64,000 nucleotides of DNA from Shewanella marina JCM 15074. GTDB taxonomy: Bacteria; Pseudomonadota; Gammaproteobacteria; Enterobacterales; Shewanellaceae. The stretch covers positions 186,001 to 250,000 of the forward strand of contig NZ_BALM01000002.1 of the NCBI RefSeq assembly GCF_000614975.1, written 5' to 3'. The stretch's first letter is position 1; every line of letters starts with the position of its first letter. This document shows, piece after piece, positions 8,713 to 16,828 of the stretch. A program made the position numbers and the translations under genes. Below the pieces are notes generated by a model that saw nothing but the letters and a program-made list of their open reading frames with translations, did no database searches and had not been told where the DNA came from.

Positions 8713-9885
8713 GTGAACGACCCAATCATTTCCAGCATATTAGATACTGATGTTTATAAGTTACATATGCAGCAAGCTGTATGGCATCTCTATCCACAAG
8801 CTCAGGTTACCTTAGAATTTGAATGTCGTAACAATGAAGATCTTTTGCCTTATCTGGATGAGATTAAAGCGGAAATAAATCAGCTGCAATGGCTTGCTAT
8901 AACTGATAGCGAAATCGAATATTTAGCCAGTTTAGGTTTTTATAAAGCAGATTATCTGGATTATCTATCTCGATTTCGATTTGATCCAAAACAAGTACAG
9001 ATTACTACCGCTAATCAGCGTTTGAATATTAGCATTGATGGCCCATGGCATCAGGTGATTCTATGGGAAATCCCTATTCTTGAAATTATTAGTGAAGTAC
9101 GTAATAGACGTTTGTATCCGTTAAAAGGGATTGAACAAGCGATTAAGCCGTTACAGGCTAAAATCGAACAGTTGAAAAAGAGTGAGTTTACTGATTTTAA
9201 GTTGATTGAATTTGGTAGTCGTCGCCGTTTTTCTCATCAAGTGCAGCAATTTGTATTAACGCAATTAGCTGAACAAGTGCCACAACATTTAGTGGGCACA
9301 AGTAATTATTTATTTGCAAAGCAACTAGGGTTGACTCCCATTGGTACTCAAGCTCATGAGTGGTTTCAAGGTCACCAACGTTTATCAAGTGATTTACGTC
9401 AAAGTCAAACCATGGCGTTACAAGCTTGGTTATCTGAATATCCTCAAACATTGGGGATTGCACTCACTGACTGCATTAGTATGGATGCGTTTTTAGCGGA
9501 TTTTGATTTAGCGCTAGCTCAGCAATACAGTGGAGTGCGACAAGATAGTGGTGATCCCATTGTGTGGGGCGAAAAAGCAATTGCTCATTATCAGCAACTT
9601 GGTATTGATGCACAGCAACAGAAATTAATCTTTTCAGATGGATTAGACATTAATAAAGCGTTAGCGATATATCAGCATTTTCAAGGAAAAGCACAAATTA
9701 GTTTTGGTATTGGTACCAATCTAACTTGTGACTTAGAGGGGGTTGTGCCGATGAATATTGTGTTGAAAATGACTCAATGTAATGGATTACCCGTGGCTAA
9801 AATATCTGACAGTCCCGGTAAAACCATGTGTCGTGATCCTGAGTATATCCAGTTATTAAAGCAGGCGTATCAATTACCACTATAA
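8713..9885 (+). CDS. pncB: nicotinate phosphoribosyltransferase
   Basis: The enzyme makes nicotinate mononucleotide from nicotinate and PRPP with ATP, the salvage entry to NAD. The 390 residues match the PncB family over their whole length. The N-terminus has LDTDVYKLHMQQAVWHLYP, the middle EFGSRRRFSHQVQ, and GTSNYLFAKQLGLTPIGTQAHEW contains the His that is phosphorylated in the E. coli enzyme. YSGVRQDSGDP and SFGIGTNLTCD form the phosphoribosyl site. It starts at a GTG preceded by AGGA 6 bases upstream. It is a single-gene unit between tRNA-Ser copies 3 and 4. Confidence 0.95.
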   Translation: MNDPIISSILDTDVYKLHMQQAVWHLYPQAQVTLEFECRNNEDLLPYLDEIKAEINQLQWLAITDSEIEYLASLGFYKADYLDYLSRFRFDPKQVQITTANQRLNISIDGPWHQVILWEIPILEIISEVRNRRLYPLKGIEQAIKPLQAKIEQLKKSEFTDFKLIEFGSRRRFSHQVQQFVLTQLAEQVPQHLVGTSNYLFAKQLGLTPIGTQAHEWFQGHQRLSSDLRQSQTMALQAWLSEYPQTLGIALTDCISMDAFLADFDLALAQQYSGVRQDSGDPIVWGEKAIAHYQQLGIDAQQQKLIFSDGLDINKALAIYQHFQGKAQISFGIGTNLTCDLEGVVPMNIVLKMTQCNGLPVAKISDSPGKTMCRDPEYIQLLKQAYQLPL

Positions 9886-9930
9886 ATTGCCTGTTTAATC
9901 AGCAAACGCGCTTGAATTGATAAAAATCGG

Positions 9931-9959
9931 TTTACATCATTAAGTGATGTATATACTAT
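9931..9959 (+). promoter_or_regulatory. promoter of tRNA-Ser copy 4
   Basis: TTTACA, a 17-base spacer and TACTAT immediately precede the tRNA. Confidence 0.7.
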
Positions 9960-9969
9960 GCATCGCGTC

Positions 9970-10059
9970 GGAGGGGTGGCAGAGTGGTCGAATGCACCGG
10001 TCTTGAAAACCGGCAACGGTTTATCCCGTTCCAGGGTTCAAATCCCTGCTCCTCCGCCA
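9970..10059 (+). tRNA. tRNA-Ser(UGA), copy 4
   Basis: Its sequence is identical to the other three copies over 90 nt, with anticodon TGA and encoded CCA. Confidence 0.97.
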
Positions 10060-10070
10060 TATTTAGAGAA

Positions 10071-10099
10071 GGCGCTTAACTTAGGTTAAGCGCCTTTTT
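10071..10099 (+). terminator. intrinsic terminator of tRNA-Ser copy 4
   Basis: It has the same 10-bp stem, TTAG loop and T5 as the other copies. Confidence 0.9.
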
Positions 10100-10130
10100 G
10101 CTATCTGCAACAAAGTAAAACTCTACACAT

Positions 10131-10176
10131 AAAAAAACGGATAATTGCAGCCAGTGATAGCAACAATTACCCGTTT
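10131..10176 (-). terminator. intrinsic terminator of the nuclease-like gene
   Basis: On the minus strand, ACGGGTAATTG pairs with CAATTATCCGT (one G-T pair) around a loop and is followed by seven T. It lies 28 bases after the stop codon of the gene it ends. Confidence 0.8.
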
Positions 10177-10204
10177 ATGGCAATTACACCTTTAATAGTT
10201 CAGA

Positions 10205-11632
10205 TTAGTTAACTTTTACTGTGGTCCAAACAAAGCGGTGATCTGATGAAATTTCTTTGCTATCACCATACTTACCAACACGCTCGTCATTGAATAATAA
10301 GCGGCCAGTTTCACCTTCAGCAACCCAGTAAACACCTGAATCAATCACTTCTAAGCTGGCTGATGGCACGGCATAATCTGCACGAGAGCCAAATACACTG
10401 GTACGAATTTCAGGGTATGGGTGAGTACCGTTCCAGTTATTGGCTGGGTTCTTTGATTCAGCAGCACCAGCACTGATTGGAGTATGTGCTTGACCGACTT
10501 GTGCAACGCTTTGATTAACTAAATCATTACCAAGGAACTTGATAATACCGTCGTGTGGAGCATGGATTTGTGAGCCAATAACGTTATCAGCGTTCATGTC
10601 ACCCATCATCACAAAGTGTGTACCGCTGAAACCGCCTTTTTGGCCTTGATCATCATAAAGTGATTGTTCACCATTGATGTAGAAGTTCCAAAATTCGTTT
10701 TCTTCGCTGTTACGGTAACGGTTATTATAAGTCACAGTATCAAAACCAGATGGTGTTGGGTGCGCTAAAAGTACGTTAACGGTTACTTTACCTTCTGGTG
10801 TATCAATGATGATTGGTGCATCAACGTGGTTTTTAGAAGATAGACGCAGTTCATTCCATTCTGCTTCTTCAAACCATAGATCTCCACACTTCATACCCTC
10901 AGGAATTTTATGTTTAGGGCTATCACAGATTTCGATCTTAGGATTGACTGCGCTTGGTAAATCTTTACGTAAAAACTTTTGGAATGTACGAGTATTAGCA
11001 GTATCAATTTCATATTTTGATAGCAAGGTAAAACCGTAATGGCCATGGTAGAAACCAAAGCCTTGGGCATCGTTAGCATCACCTGTTTGACCGTTATTAT
11101 CTAAGTCAAATGTTGTAGTCATACCCGTGTTGGTCGCGTAGTTCTGCGCGAATGGATAGTGGATCGGCTCTAATCTATCGCCACCATCAACACTGTTTAA
11201 ACTTTGTGATACTGATAAATAGTTGTTTTGAAAACCTTCTAATACCTGAGTATCGGTTGCGGTGCCATCGTTATTGAACTCATTCATCAATAATACGTCT
11301 GGGCGATTTTGTTGGATGATAGCGGCAATATTACGGATTTGAATAACGCGTTCAGCTAACAGATGTTGCTCTTCATTGGCAACTGAGCCAGATTCTACAT
11401 CGAGTTTCCACGCGTCAATCAATGCATTTTGTTCAGCTACGGTTAGCGCCATATACCCCACCCAGCGCTGATAGTTTTCAGTCGGATCGTTATCGACAGC
11501 AAAGGCTAAGTTGAATTGAGCAAACTTAACACCTTGTACTGGTGTCGGCTCTGGCACTGTAACAGTATCATCTGAATTACAGCCAAGTAAGAAGAACGAA
11601 GAAAGTAGGGCAGATAGCAGTGTTTTTTTCAT
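10205..11632 (-). CDS. secreted endonuclease/exonuclease/phosphatase-family lipoprotein
   Basis: The 475-residue protein has a lipoprotein signal peptide (LLSSFFLLGC, Cys18), so it is anchored in a membrane facing the periplasm or the outside. The mature part shows the EEP fold (DNase I-like) motifs in order: FAQFNLAFA, RPDVLLMNEFNND with the metal-binding Glu, HYGFTLLSKYEI, VLLAHPTPSG, MMGDMNAD with the Asp/Asn pair, and SSDHRFVWTTV with the C-terminal catalytic Asp-His. Members cut DNA or hydrolyse phosphate esters; extracellular EEP nucleases are common in Shewanella-like bacteria and serve phosphate scavenging or eDNA turnover. The exact substrate is not readable. A promoter should lie in the gap after 11632. 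It stands alone and ends at its own terminator. Confidence 0.82.
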   Translation of the reverse strand: MKKTLLSALLSSFFLLGCNSDDTVTVPEPTPVQGVKFAQFNLAFAVDNDPTENYQRWVGYMALTVAEQNALIDAWKLDVESGSVANEEQHLLAERVIQIRNIAAIIQQNRPDVLLMNEFNNDGTATDTQVLEGFQNNYLSVSQSLNSVDGGDRLEPIHYPFAQNYATNTGMTTTFDLDNNGQTGDANDAQGFGFYHGHYGFTLLSKYEIDTANTRTFQKFLRKDLPSAVNPKIEICDSPKHKIPEGMKCGDLWFEEAEWNELRLSSKNHVDAPIIIDTPEGKVTVNVLLAHPTPSGFDTVTYNNRYRNSEENEFWNFYINGEQSLYDDQGQKGGFSGTHFVMMGDMNADNVIGSQIHAPHDGIIKFLGNDLVNQSVAQVGQAHTPISAGAAESKNPANNWNGTHPYPEIRTSVFGSRADYAVPSASLEVIDSGVYWVAEGETGRLLFNDERVGKYGDSKEISSDHRFVWTTVKVN

Positions 11633-12375
11633 TGTTGTTTTCCATTAATAACACCAGATAGCAGCGTTATTATTGATTGCTTATGAGGGAATTATTCGAG
11701 CTGAATTAGACTTTATTTATGTAGCTCAAGCAATATTAGCTTTGTTACGATATGTATAAATGAGAGGTGTTAGGCAATATGACGCAGCAGTTATAGCTGC
11801 ATCACAGTTACTATCAGAGTCTGGAACTGTGTTATCTAATTTTTCTACCCATAGTGATGATAGTGGCGATATTTTTACAGATCCAAGCGTTGATCGATTT
11901 AGTCTGCTTTAACGTGGTTTTATCGCATTAAGTCGTAACTATTTCGTGTATGATTTTTTGCTGAGACACTTTCGGGGTTAACCGTTTTTATCAAGTTTTT
12001 CTTATATATGTTATATCGCTCAAGAAATTATAAATTTAACTTTGATTTCTTGCCTTTATCTAAGCAAAATCCAATTCAATTACATAATGTTAAAAAAATG
12101 TTCGTCGTTAGAATATCGACTGCTTCTTACTTTAGGGTTAGCTAATGTTAAAGGTGTGGATATTACAATTCTTTATTTTTCAATTAAGTAAGCATTAATT
12201 TTAATCAGTTAAATCTATGCTGAACTAACTTGTTGATGCAATAATAAAGCTAACTTAATAATAAATGTCGTTATTTTTGTTGCATTTATTTAACAACTCT
12301 CTTTTTAATTTGTTTGAATTAAGTTAGATTAACAATGAGCAAGACCAAATAACCAAAAAGCAATAGGATAACGAA
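11633..12375. other. 743-base gap between the nuclease-like gene and uvrY
   Basis: It separates two divergent genes and must hold both promoters. I find no tRNA or convincing gene. A 50-codon open frame at 11760-11912 has no ribosome binding site and no recognisable sequence, though it could be a gene scrap. The last 300 bases are very AT-rich. Confidence 0.45.
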
Positions 12376-13020
12376 TTGATCTCTGTATATTTAGTTGATG
12401 ACCATGATTTGGTTCGTACTGGAATCCGCCGCATTTTAGAAGATGAGCGCGGAATCAAAGTCGTTGGTGAGTGTGGCGATGGAGAGGCCGCAGTCCAATG
12501 GTGTCGTAAGAACGAAGCAGATGTAATTTTAATGGACATGAATATGCCAGGGATTGGTGGCTTGGAAGCAACACGTAAAATTATTCGAATCCAACCCGAT
12601 GCGAAAATTATTGTGTTAAGTATTCATAGTGAAGATCCATTTCCAACCAAGGTAATGCAAGCTGGAGCATCAGGTTACCTCACTAAAGGTTCTAAACCTG
12701 AGGAAGTCACGCAAGCGATTAGACAAGTTGCCCATGGACAACGCTATTTATCGCCTGAAATTGCACAGCAAATGGCTTTGAGTCAGTTTAATCAAACCGA
12801 TGATAATCCATTTACATCTTTGTCTGAGCGTGAGTTACAAATCATGCTGATGATTACCAATGGTGAAAAAGTTAGTGATATTTCTGAACAGCTTAATTTG
12901 AGCCCTAAAACGGTGAATAGTTACCGCTATCGTTTATTTGCCAAATTAGGCATAAATGGGGATGTTGAATTAACGCGTTTAGCGATTCGCTATAAAATGC
13001 TTGATACTGGACAGTTCTAG
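12376..13020 (+). CDS. uvrY: response regulator of the BarA/UvrY (GacA) type
   Basis: The 214-residue two-domain regulator is phosphorylated by a BarA-type hybrid kinase and activates the small RNAs that sequester CsrA. The receiver domain has Asp8-Asp9, phosphorylation site Asp54 in ILMDMNMPG, and Lys104. The LuxR-type helix-turn-helix near residues 145-205 contains LSERELQIMLMI and LSPKTVNSYRYRLFAKL, which are nearly invariant in UvrY/GacA. Translation starts at a TTG with AGGAT 7 bases upstream; the protein then begins ISVYLVDDHD like its relatives. uvrC follows after 39 bases, the usual arrangement, but a hairpin separates the two genes. Confidence 0.95.
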   Translation: MISVYLVDDHDLVRTGIRRILEDERGIKVVGECGDGEAAVQWCRKNEADVILMDMNMPGIGGLEATRKIIRIQPDAKIIVLSIHSEDPFPTKVMQAGASGYLTKGSKPEEVTQAIRQVAHGQRYLSPEIAQQMALSQFNQTDDNPFTSLSERELQIMLMITNGEKVSDISEQLNLSPKTVNSYRYRLFAKLGINGDVELTRLAIRYKMLDTGQF

Positions 13021-13028
13021 TGGCATAG

Positions 13029-13053
13029 ATAGGCTAAGTTTTTCTTAGCCTAT
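13029..13053 (+). terminator. 10-bp hairpin between uvrY and uvrC
   Basis: ATAGGCTAAG and CTTAGCCTAT form a perfect stem around T5, followed by TTTGTT. It ends 6 bases before the uvrC start codon. It could be a partial terminator or a translation-control hairpin. Confidence 0.6.
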
Positions 13054-13059
13054 TTTGTT

Positions 13060-14892
13060 ATGTCTTCTGATTTCGATTCAAAAGCATTTTTATCAACATT
13101 ATCAACATCGGCAGGCGTTTACCGTATGTATGATGTTAATGATGTTGTTATCTATGTTGGTAAAGCTAAAAATCTAAAGAAACGTCTTTCCTCATATTTC
13201 CGTAAGAACGTTGGCCACGTAAAAACCAGAGCTTTGGTTTCTCATATTGCCAATGTCGATGTCACCTTAACTCACAGTGAAACTGATGCATTGCTTTTAG
13301 AGCATGATTATATTAAGCAATATATGCCGAAATATAATGTGTTGTTACGTGATGATAAATCATACCCTTATATTTTCCTCAGCCAGCATCAACACCCTCG
13401 ATTAGCTTATCATCGTGGCCCACAACGAGCGAAAGGTAAGTATTTTGGTCCTTATCCTAATGGCGGTGCGGTTCGTGAGAGTTTGCATCTGCTGCAAAAA
13501 ATATTTCCAGTAAGGCAATGCACCGATATCTATTATAAATCGCGCTCTCGCCCATGCTTGCAATATCAAATCGGCCGTTGTAGCGGCCCCTGTGTGAATA
13601 TGATTAGCGAAGATGATTATATGGAACAGGTGAAACTGGCTGAACTGTTTTTACGGGGTAAAGATAAGCAGGTAATGAACAGTTTAGTTGAGAATATGCA
13701 ATTAGCTGCTGCTGAACAACACTATGAAGTGGCTGCGGGTATTCGTGATCAAATTTTGGCACTTAGAAAAGTCAGTGAACAGCAAGAGGTTTCAGGTGAG
13801 CGTGGAGATATGGATGTGATTGGCGTGCATTATGCCAATGGTATTGCCTGCTTCCATCTGTTGTTTATTCGACAAGGTAAAATATTCGGTAGCCGTAGTT
13901 ACTATCCTACCATTCCTGCACAAACCGAATTGAATGAAGTATTACGTTCATTTTTATTACAGTTTTATCTTAATGCCGATATACAACGTACCATCCCGAC
14001 AGAAATCATTTTGCAGCATGAATTTGATGAAATGGATGCGTTAAGCAGTGCGATTAGTACTGCGCTTGATAAAAAAGTACAGATTAAATCTCAGGTGCGT
14101 TCAGACCGGGCTAAATTTTTACGCTTAGCACAAACGAATGCGACCAATGCGGTGATGACCAAGCTTGCTCATAACAATACGGTTGAGCAACGTTTTCAAT
14201 TGTTAGAAGAAATATTAGAGCTATCGTTACCTATTGCGAGAATGGAATGTTTCGATATTAGCCATACGATGGGAGAAAGCACTGTCGCTTCTTGTGTGGT
14301 ATTTAATAGACAAGGTCCTAATAAAGCTGAATATCGGCGTTATAACATTTCAGGCATTACAGGTGGTGACGATTATGCTGCAATGAATCAGGCACTTAAC
14401 CGCCGCTTTGATAAAATCACTGAGCTGGGCAAGATCCCTGATATTTTGTTTATTGATGGTGGTTTAGGGCAGCTGCGTATCGCTCAAAAAATAGTTGACC
14501 AAAAATTTGTCAATATCGATAAAGTGCCAATGCTAATTGGTATTGCTAAAGGCGAGGGCCGTAAACCCGGCTTAGAAACACTTATTTATGGCGATTCAGA
14601 GCAAAGTTTTACTATTTCTCATGATTCACCTGCATTGCACCTAATACAGCATATTCGGGATGAGTCACATCGCTTTGCTATTACTGGACATAGAAATAAA
14701 AGACAAAAAACGCGTAATACATCAACACTTGAAACTATTGCTGGGGTCGGTCCCAAAAGACGGCAAGCATTATTACAATACTTAGGCGGATTACAACAAG
14801 TAAAGGGTGCAAGCGTGGCTGAACTAGCAAAAGTACCAGGTATTAGCCAAGAAATGGCACAAACTATACATGATGCATTGCGAGGGGATTAA
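13060..14892 (+). CDS. uvrC: excinuclease ABC subunit C
   Basis: UvrC makes the two incisions around DNA damage marked by UvrA and UvrB. The 610 residues show the GIY-YIG nuclease domain (GVY at 19-21, YVG at 32-34), a Cys cluster (RQC..C..GRCSGPC), the UvrB-binding UVR helix near 205-240, and the RNase H-like 5' nuclease domain ([30 protein letters not shown]). A helix-hairpin-helix pair ends the protein ([22 protein letters not shown]). No Shine-Dalgarno sequence precedes the ATG; the uvrY-uvrC hairpin occupies that space, so translation may depend on coupling or be weak. pgsA follows after 46 bases. Confidence 0.96.
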   Translation: MSSDFDSKAFLSTLSTSAGVYRMYDVNDVVIYVGKAKNLKKRLSSYFRKNVGHVKTRALVSHIANVDVTLTHSETDALLLEHDYIKQYMPKYNVLLRDDKSYPYIFLSQHQHPRLAYHRGPQRAKGKYFGPYPNGGAVRESLHLLQKIFPVRQCTDIYYKSRSRPCLQYQIGRCSGPCVNMISEDDYMEQVKLAELFLRGKDKQVMNSLVENMQLAAAEQHYEVAAGIRDQILALRKVSEQQEVSGERGDMDVIGVHYANGIACFHLLFIRQGKIFGSRSYYPTIPAQTELNEVLRSFLLQFYLNADIQRTIPTEIILQHEFDEMDALSSAISTALDKKVQIKSQVRSDRAKFLRLAQTNATNAVMTKLAHNNTVEQRFQLLEEILELSLPIARMECFDISHTMGESTVASCVVFNRQGPNKAEYRRYNISGITGGDDYAAMNQALNRRFDKITELGKIPDILFIDGGLGQLRIAQKIVDQKFVNIDKVPMLIGIAKGEGRKPGLETLIYGDSEQSFTISHDSPALHLIQHIRDESHRFAITGHRNKRQKTRNTSTLETIAGVGPKRRQALLQYLGGLQQVKGASVAELAKVPGISQEMAQTIHDALRGD

Positions 14893-14938
14893 AATTAGGG
14901 CAAGATTGGCGCTGCTTTTTGACTTTTTTGGTTTTATC

Positions 14939-15487
14939 ATGCCGTTTAATTTACCGATCGCATTAACGTTTTTTCGTTTAGTTTTATTACCTGTATTTAT
15001 TGTTGTGTTTTATTTGCCATTCACATGGACTCCCTTTGCTGCAGCCTTTGTGTTTTGGTTTGCTGCATTAACTGATGCATTAGATGGTTATGCTGCTAGA
15101 AAGCTGAAACAGTCGACTCGCTTTGGTGCGTTTCTTGACCCTGTTGCTGATAAGTTGATGGTGACTGCTGCTCTAGTATTGTTGGTCGATCAATATGCCA
15201 ATATATGGCTGACGCTTCCGGCACTCTTTATGATTGGTCGTGAGATTGTTATTTCAGCGCTTAGAGAATGGATGGCCGAAATTGGTAAACGTGGTACGGT
15301 TGCGGTGTCATGGATTGGTAAATATAAAACTGCCGCACAAATGATTGCGATTATGGGATTAATCTGGCAGTACGACGATTGGATGGTATATGCAAGTTTT
15401 GTCTTATTATATATCGCTGCGATACTCACTTTTTGGTCAATGCTTAATTATATTATGGCGGCCTGGAAGGATTTAACCGCTGAATAG
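14939..15487 (+). CDS. pgsA: CDP-diacylglycerol-glycerol-3-phosphate 3-phosphatidyltransferase
   Basis: This inner-membrane enzyme makes phosphatidylglycerol phosphate from CDP-diacylglycerol, the first step to phosphatidylglycerol and cardiolipin. The 182 residues contain the complete CDP-alcohol phosphotransferase motif: Asp46, Asp49-Gly50, Ala53-Arg54, Gly63, Asp67 and Asp71. Several membrane helices follow. I start at the ATG at 14939, which gives [14 protein letters not shown], co-linear with E. coli PgsA. An upstream in-frame ATG at 14870 would overlap uvrC and add residues absent from the family. It has no clear ribosome binding site and is probably co-transcribed with uvrC. Confidence 0.94.
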   Translation: MPFNLPIALTFFRLVLLPVFIVVFYLPFTWTPFAAAFVFWFAALTDALDGYAARKLKQSTRFGAFLDPVADKLMVTAALVLLVDQYANIWLTLPALFMIGREIVISALREWMAEIGKRGTVAVSWIGKYKTAAQMIAIMGLIWQYDDWMVYASFVLLYIAAILTFWSMLNYIMAAWKDLTAE

Positions 15488-15549
15488 ATCAAAATAAGTG
15501 CAATAAGATTATTTAGTGTGCAACCAGTTATTTATATGCAAATTCTTAA

Positions 15550-15577
15550 TTGACACTGGTAACCAAATCGGTAGAAT
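15550..15577 (+). promoter_or_regulatory. promoter of the Gly-Cys-Leu tRNA array
   Basis: TTGACA, a 16-base spacer and TAGAAT are followed by the GC-rich discriminator GCGTCCCC, typical of stringently controlled stable-RNA promoters. A leader of about 90 bases precedes the first tRNA. Confidence 0.75.
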
Positions 15578-15669
15578 GCGTCCCCGTAGTCAGGCAGTTA
15601 GCGCTGCTTGGCTAAGATAAGAAGTTAATTTAAAAGCTTATCTTAAGCGGTTAAATTAAGTAAGAGAAT

Positions 15670-15745
15670 GCGACATTAGCTCAGTTGGTAGAGCGATACC
15701 TTGCCAAGGTATAGGTCATCGGTTCGAACCCGATATGTCGCTCCA
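15670..15745 (+). tRNA. tRNA-Gly(GCC), copy 1
   Basis: This is a 76-nt cloverleaf with acceptor GCGACAT/ATGTCGC, anticodon GCC in CCTTGCCAAGG and encoded CCA. Confidence 0.96.
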
Positions 15746-15757
15746 ATCTTATCAGAT

Positions 15758-15831
15758 GGCGCGATGGCAGAATGGCTATGCTGCGGATTGCAAATCCGCC
15801 GATCTCGGTTCGACTCCGGGTCGCGCCTCCA
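15758..15831 (+). tRNA. tRNA-Cys(GCA), copy 1
   Basis: This is a 74-nt cloverleaf with intact acceptor GGCGCGA/TCGCGCC, discriminator T, encoded CCA and anticodon GCA in GGATTGCAAATCC. Confidence 0.96.
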
Positions 15832-15863
15832 CTATATGTTTGACAATACGTTAAACACACTAT

Positions 15864-15948
15864 GCCCGAGTGGTGGAATCGGTAGACACAAGGGATTTAA
15901 AATCCTCGCTGAATAAGCGTGCCAGTTCAAGTCTGGCCTCGGGTACCA
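15864..15948 (+). tRNA. tRNA-Leu(UAA), copy 1, one base short in the anticodon stem
   Basis: It is a class II tRNA like copy 2 with anticodon TAA and encoded CCA, but 85 nt instead of 86. The 3' side of the anticodon stem reads TCCT instead of TCCCT (one C missing at 15904-15905), so AGGGA cannot pair fully. Either the sequence has lost a base by error or this copy is defective. Confidence 0.85.
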
Positions 15949-15992
15949 TTTTTTAAAGTGGTAGTGAAGTGGTATAAAATGTAACACAATAT

Positions 15993-16068
15993 GCGACATT
16001 AGCTCAGTTGGTAGAGCGATACCTTGCCAAGGTATAGGTCATCGGTTCGAACCCGATATGTCGCTCCA
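15993..16068 (+). tRNA. tRNA-Gly(GCC), copy 2
   Basis: Identical to copy 1 over 76 nt. It begins the second Gly-Cys-Leu set. Confidence 0.96.
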
Positions 16069-16116
16069 AATTCAGTAACTGTTTAGCGTAGGCTAAATGA
16101 TTACAAAATGCTTTAG

Positions 16117-16189
16117 GGCGCGATGGCAGAATGGCTATGCTGCGGATTGCAAATCCGCCGATCTCGGTTCGACTCCGGGTCGCGCTCCA
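16117..16189 (+). tRNA. tRNA-Cys(GCA), copy 2, one base short in the acceptor stem
   Basis: It matches copy 1 except that the 3' acceptor strand reads TCGCGC before TCCA instead of TCGCGCC. The base pairing with G1 is therefore missing (next to 16185), and the gene is 73 instead of 74 nt. It is a probable sequence error or a defective copy. Confidence 0.85.
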
Positions 16190-16219
16190 TAGAGTAAAGT
16201 TAATAAGACACACGACAAC

Positions 16220-16305
16220 GCCCGAGTGGTGGAATCGGTAGACACAAGGGATTTAAAATCCCTCGCTGAATAAGCGTGCCAGTTCAAGTCTGGCCTCGGG
16301 TACCA
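16220..16305 (+). tRNA. tRNA-Leu(UAA), copy 2
   Basis: This is an 86-nt class II tRNA with an intact AGGGA/TCCCT anticodon stem, anticodon TAA, long variable arm and encoded CCA. It is the last complete tRNA of the array. Confidence 0.96.
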
Positions 16306-16315
16306 TTATAGATTA

Positions 16316-16341
16316 GCCTCGACATTTGTCGGGGCTTTTTT
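16316..16341 (+). terminator. intrinsic terminator of the tRNA array
   Basis: GCCTCGAC and GTCGGGGC pair around ATTT and are followed by six T. A second copy of the same hairpin lies at 16458-16483. Confidence 0.85.
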
Positions 16342-16577
16342 ATATCTCAAATTTAGCAGTATCGATGAGTTAGTGATGAGTTAGGTATGAATAAGCTTAT
16401 CGGTTTAATGAGATACAAGCCTGACCTCAGGTACCATTATGCTCATATTAAGAGATTGCCTCGACATTTGTCGGGGCTTTTTTATATCTCAAATTTAGCC
16501 GTATCGATGAGTTAGTGATGAGTTAGGTATGAATGAACATATCAGTTTAACGAGAAACCAGTCTGACTTCGGTACCA
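16316..16577 (+). repeat. tandem repeat of terminator plus decayed tRNA-Leu 3' ends
   Basis: A 77-base block (16316-16392) returns at 16458-16534 with one visible mismatch, so the period is 142 bases. Each block starts with the array terminator and is followed by a degenerate tRNA-Leu 3' end. These are 16416-16436 (CAAGCCTGACCTCAGGTACCA, 18 of 21 bases like the true end) and 16558-16577 (more decayed). The unit is thus a worn copy of the tRNA-Leu tail with its terminator. Confidence 0.8.
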
Positions 16578-16591
16578 TTATTTTTGTGAAG

Positions 16592-16619
16592 AACAGATTT
16601 CAATATTAATCTGTTTTTT
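16592..16619 (+). terminator. hairpin with T-run after the tRNA-Leu tail repeats
   Basis: AACAGATT and AATCTGTT pair around eight bases and are followed by TTTT. It follows the last decayed tRNA-Leu tail. Confidence 0.55.
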
Positions 16620-16828
16620 ATTTTCACCGTTCTCTTTAGCATTAAAAATAACGTGACCTTTGGGAGCATCATTAACTCCTGCCACTGTCATTCATTTCTT
16701 TTTGAGCTGCATTGCACCATATTATTAAACTATAATTAACTCATATAGCTGCAATGGCAGCAGTATAATAATGCTCAAATTATAACTCCAATCGTTGGTA
16801 TGCTTGGGGTGATGAGGCAAGTAGTTCA
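16620..16828. other. gap before the pilin gene
   Basis: No complete gene is visible. The minus strand of 16578-16691 can be read as a 37-codon frame ending in NIEICSSQK, perhaps the tail of a lost gene. GAGG at 16813-16816 is the pilin ribosome binding site. Confidence 0.4.

Noticed and set aside
2087..10106. The tRNA-Ser cassettes as borders of a prophage or integrative element.
   Set aside because: No integrase, transposase or phage gene lies between them, and pyrBI and pncB are housekeeping genes.
11760..11912. Open frame of 50 codons on the plus strand (ends VDRFSLL).
   Set aside because: No ribosome binding site and no recognisable family; probably chance or a worn gene scrap. Kept only as a note.
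16578..16691. Minus-strand frame of 37 codons reading GHVIFNAKENGENKK.
   Set aside because: Codon use looks gene-like, but there is no ribosome binding site, an in-frame stop precedes it and it overlaps a terminator hairpin. At most a gene tail.
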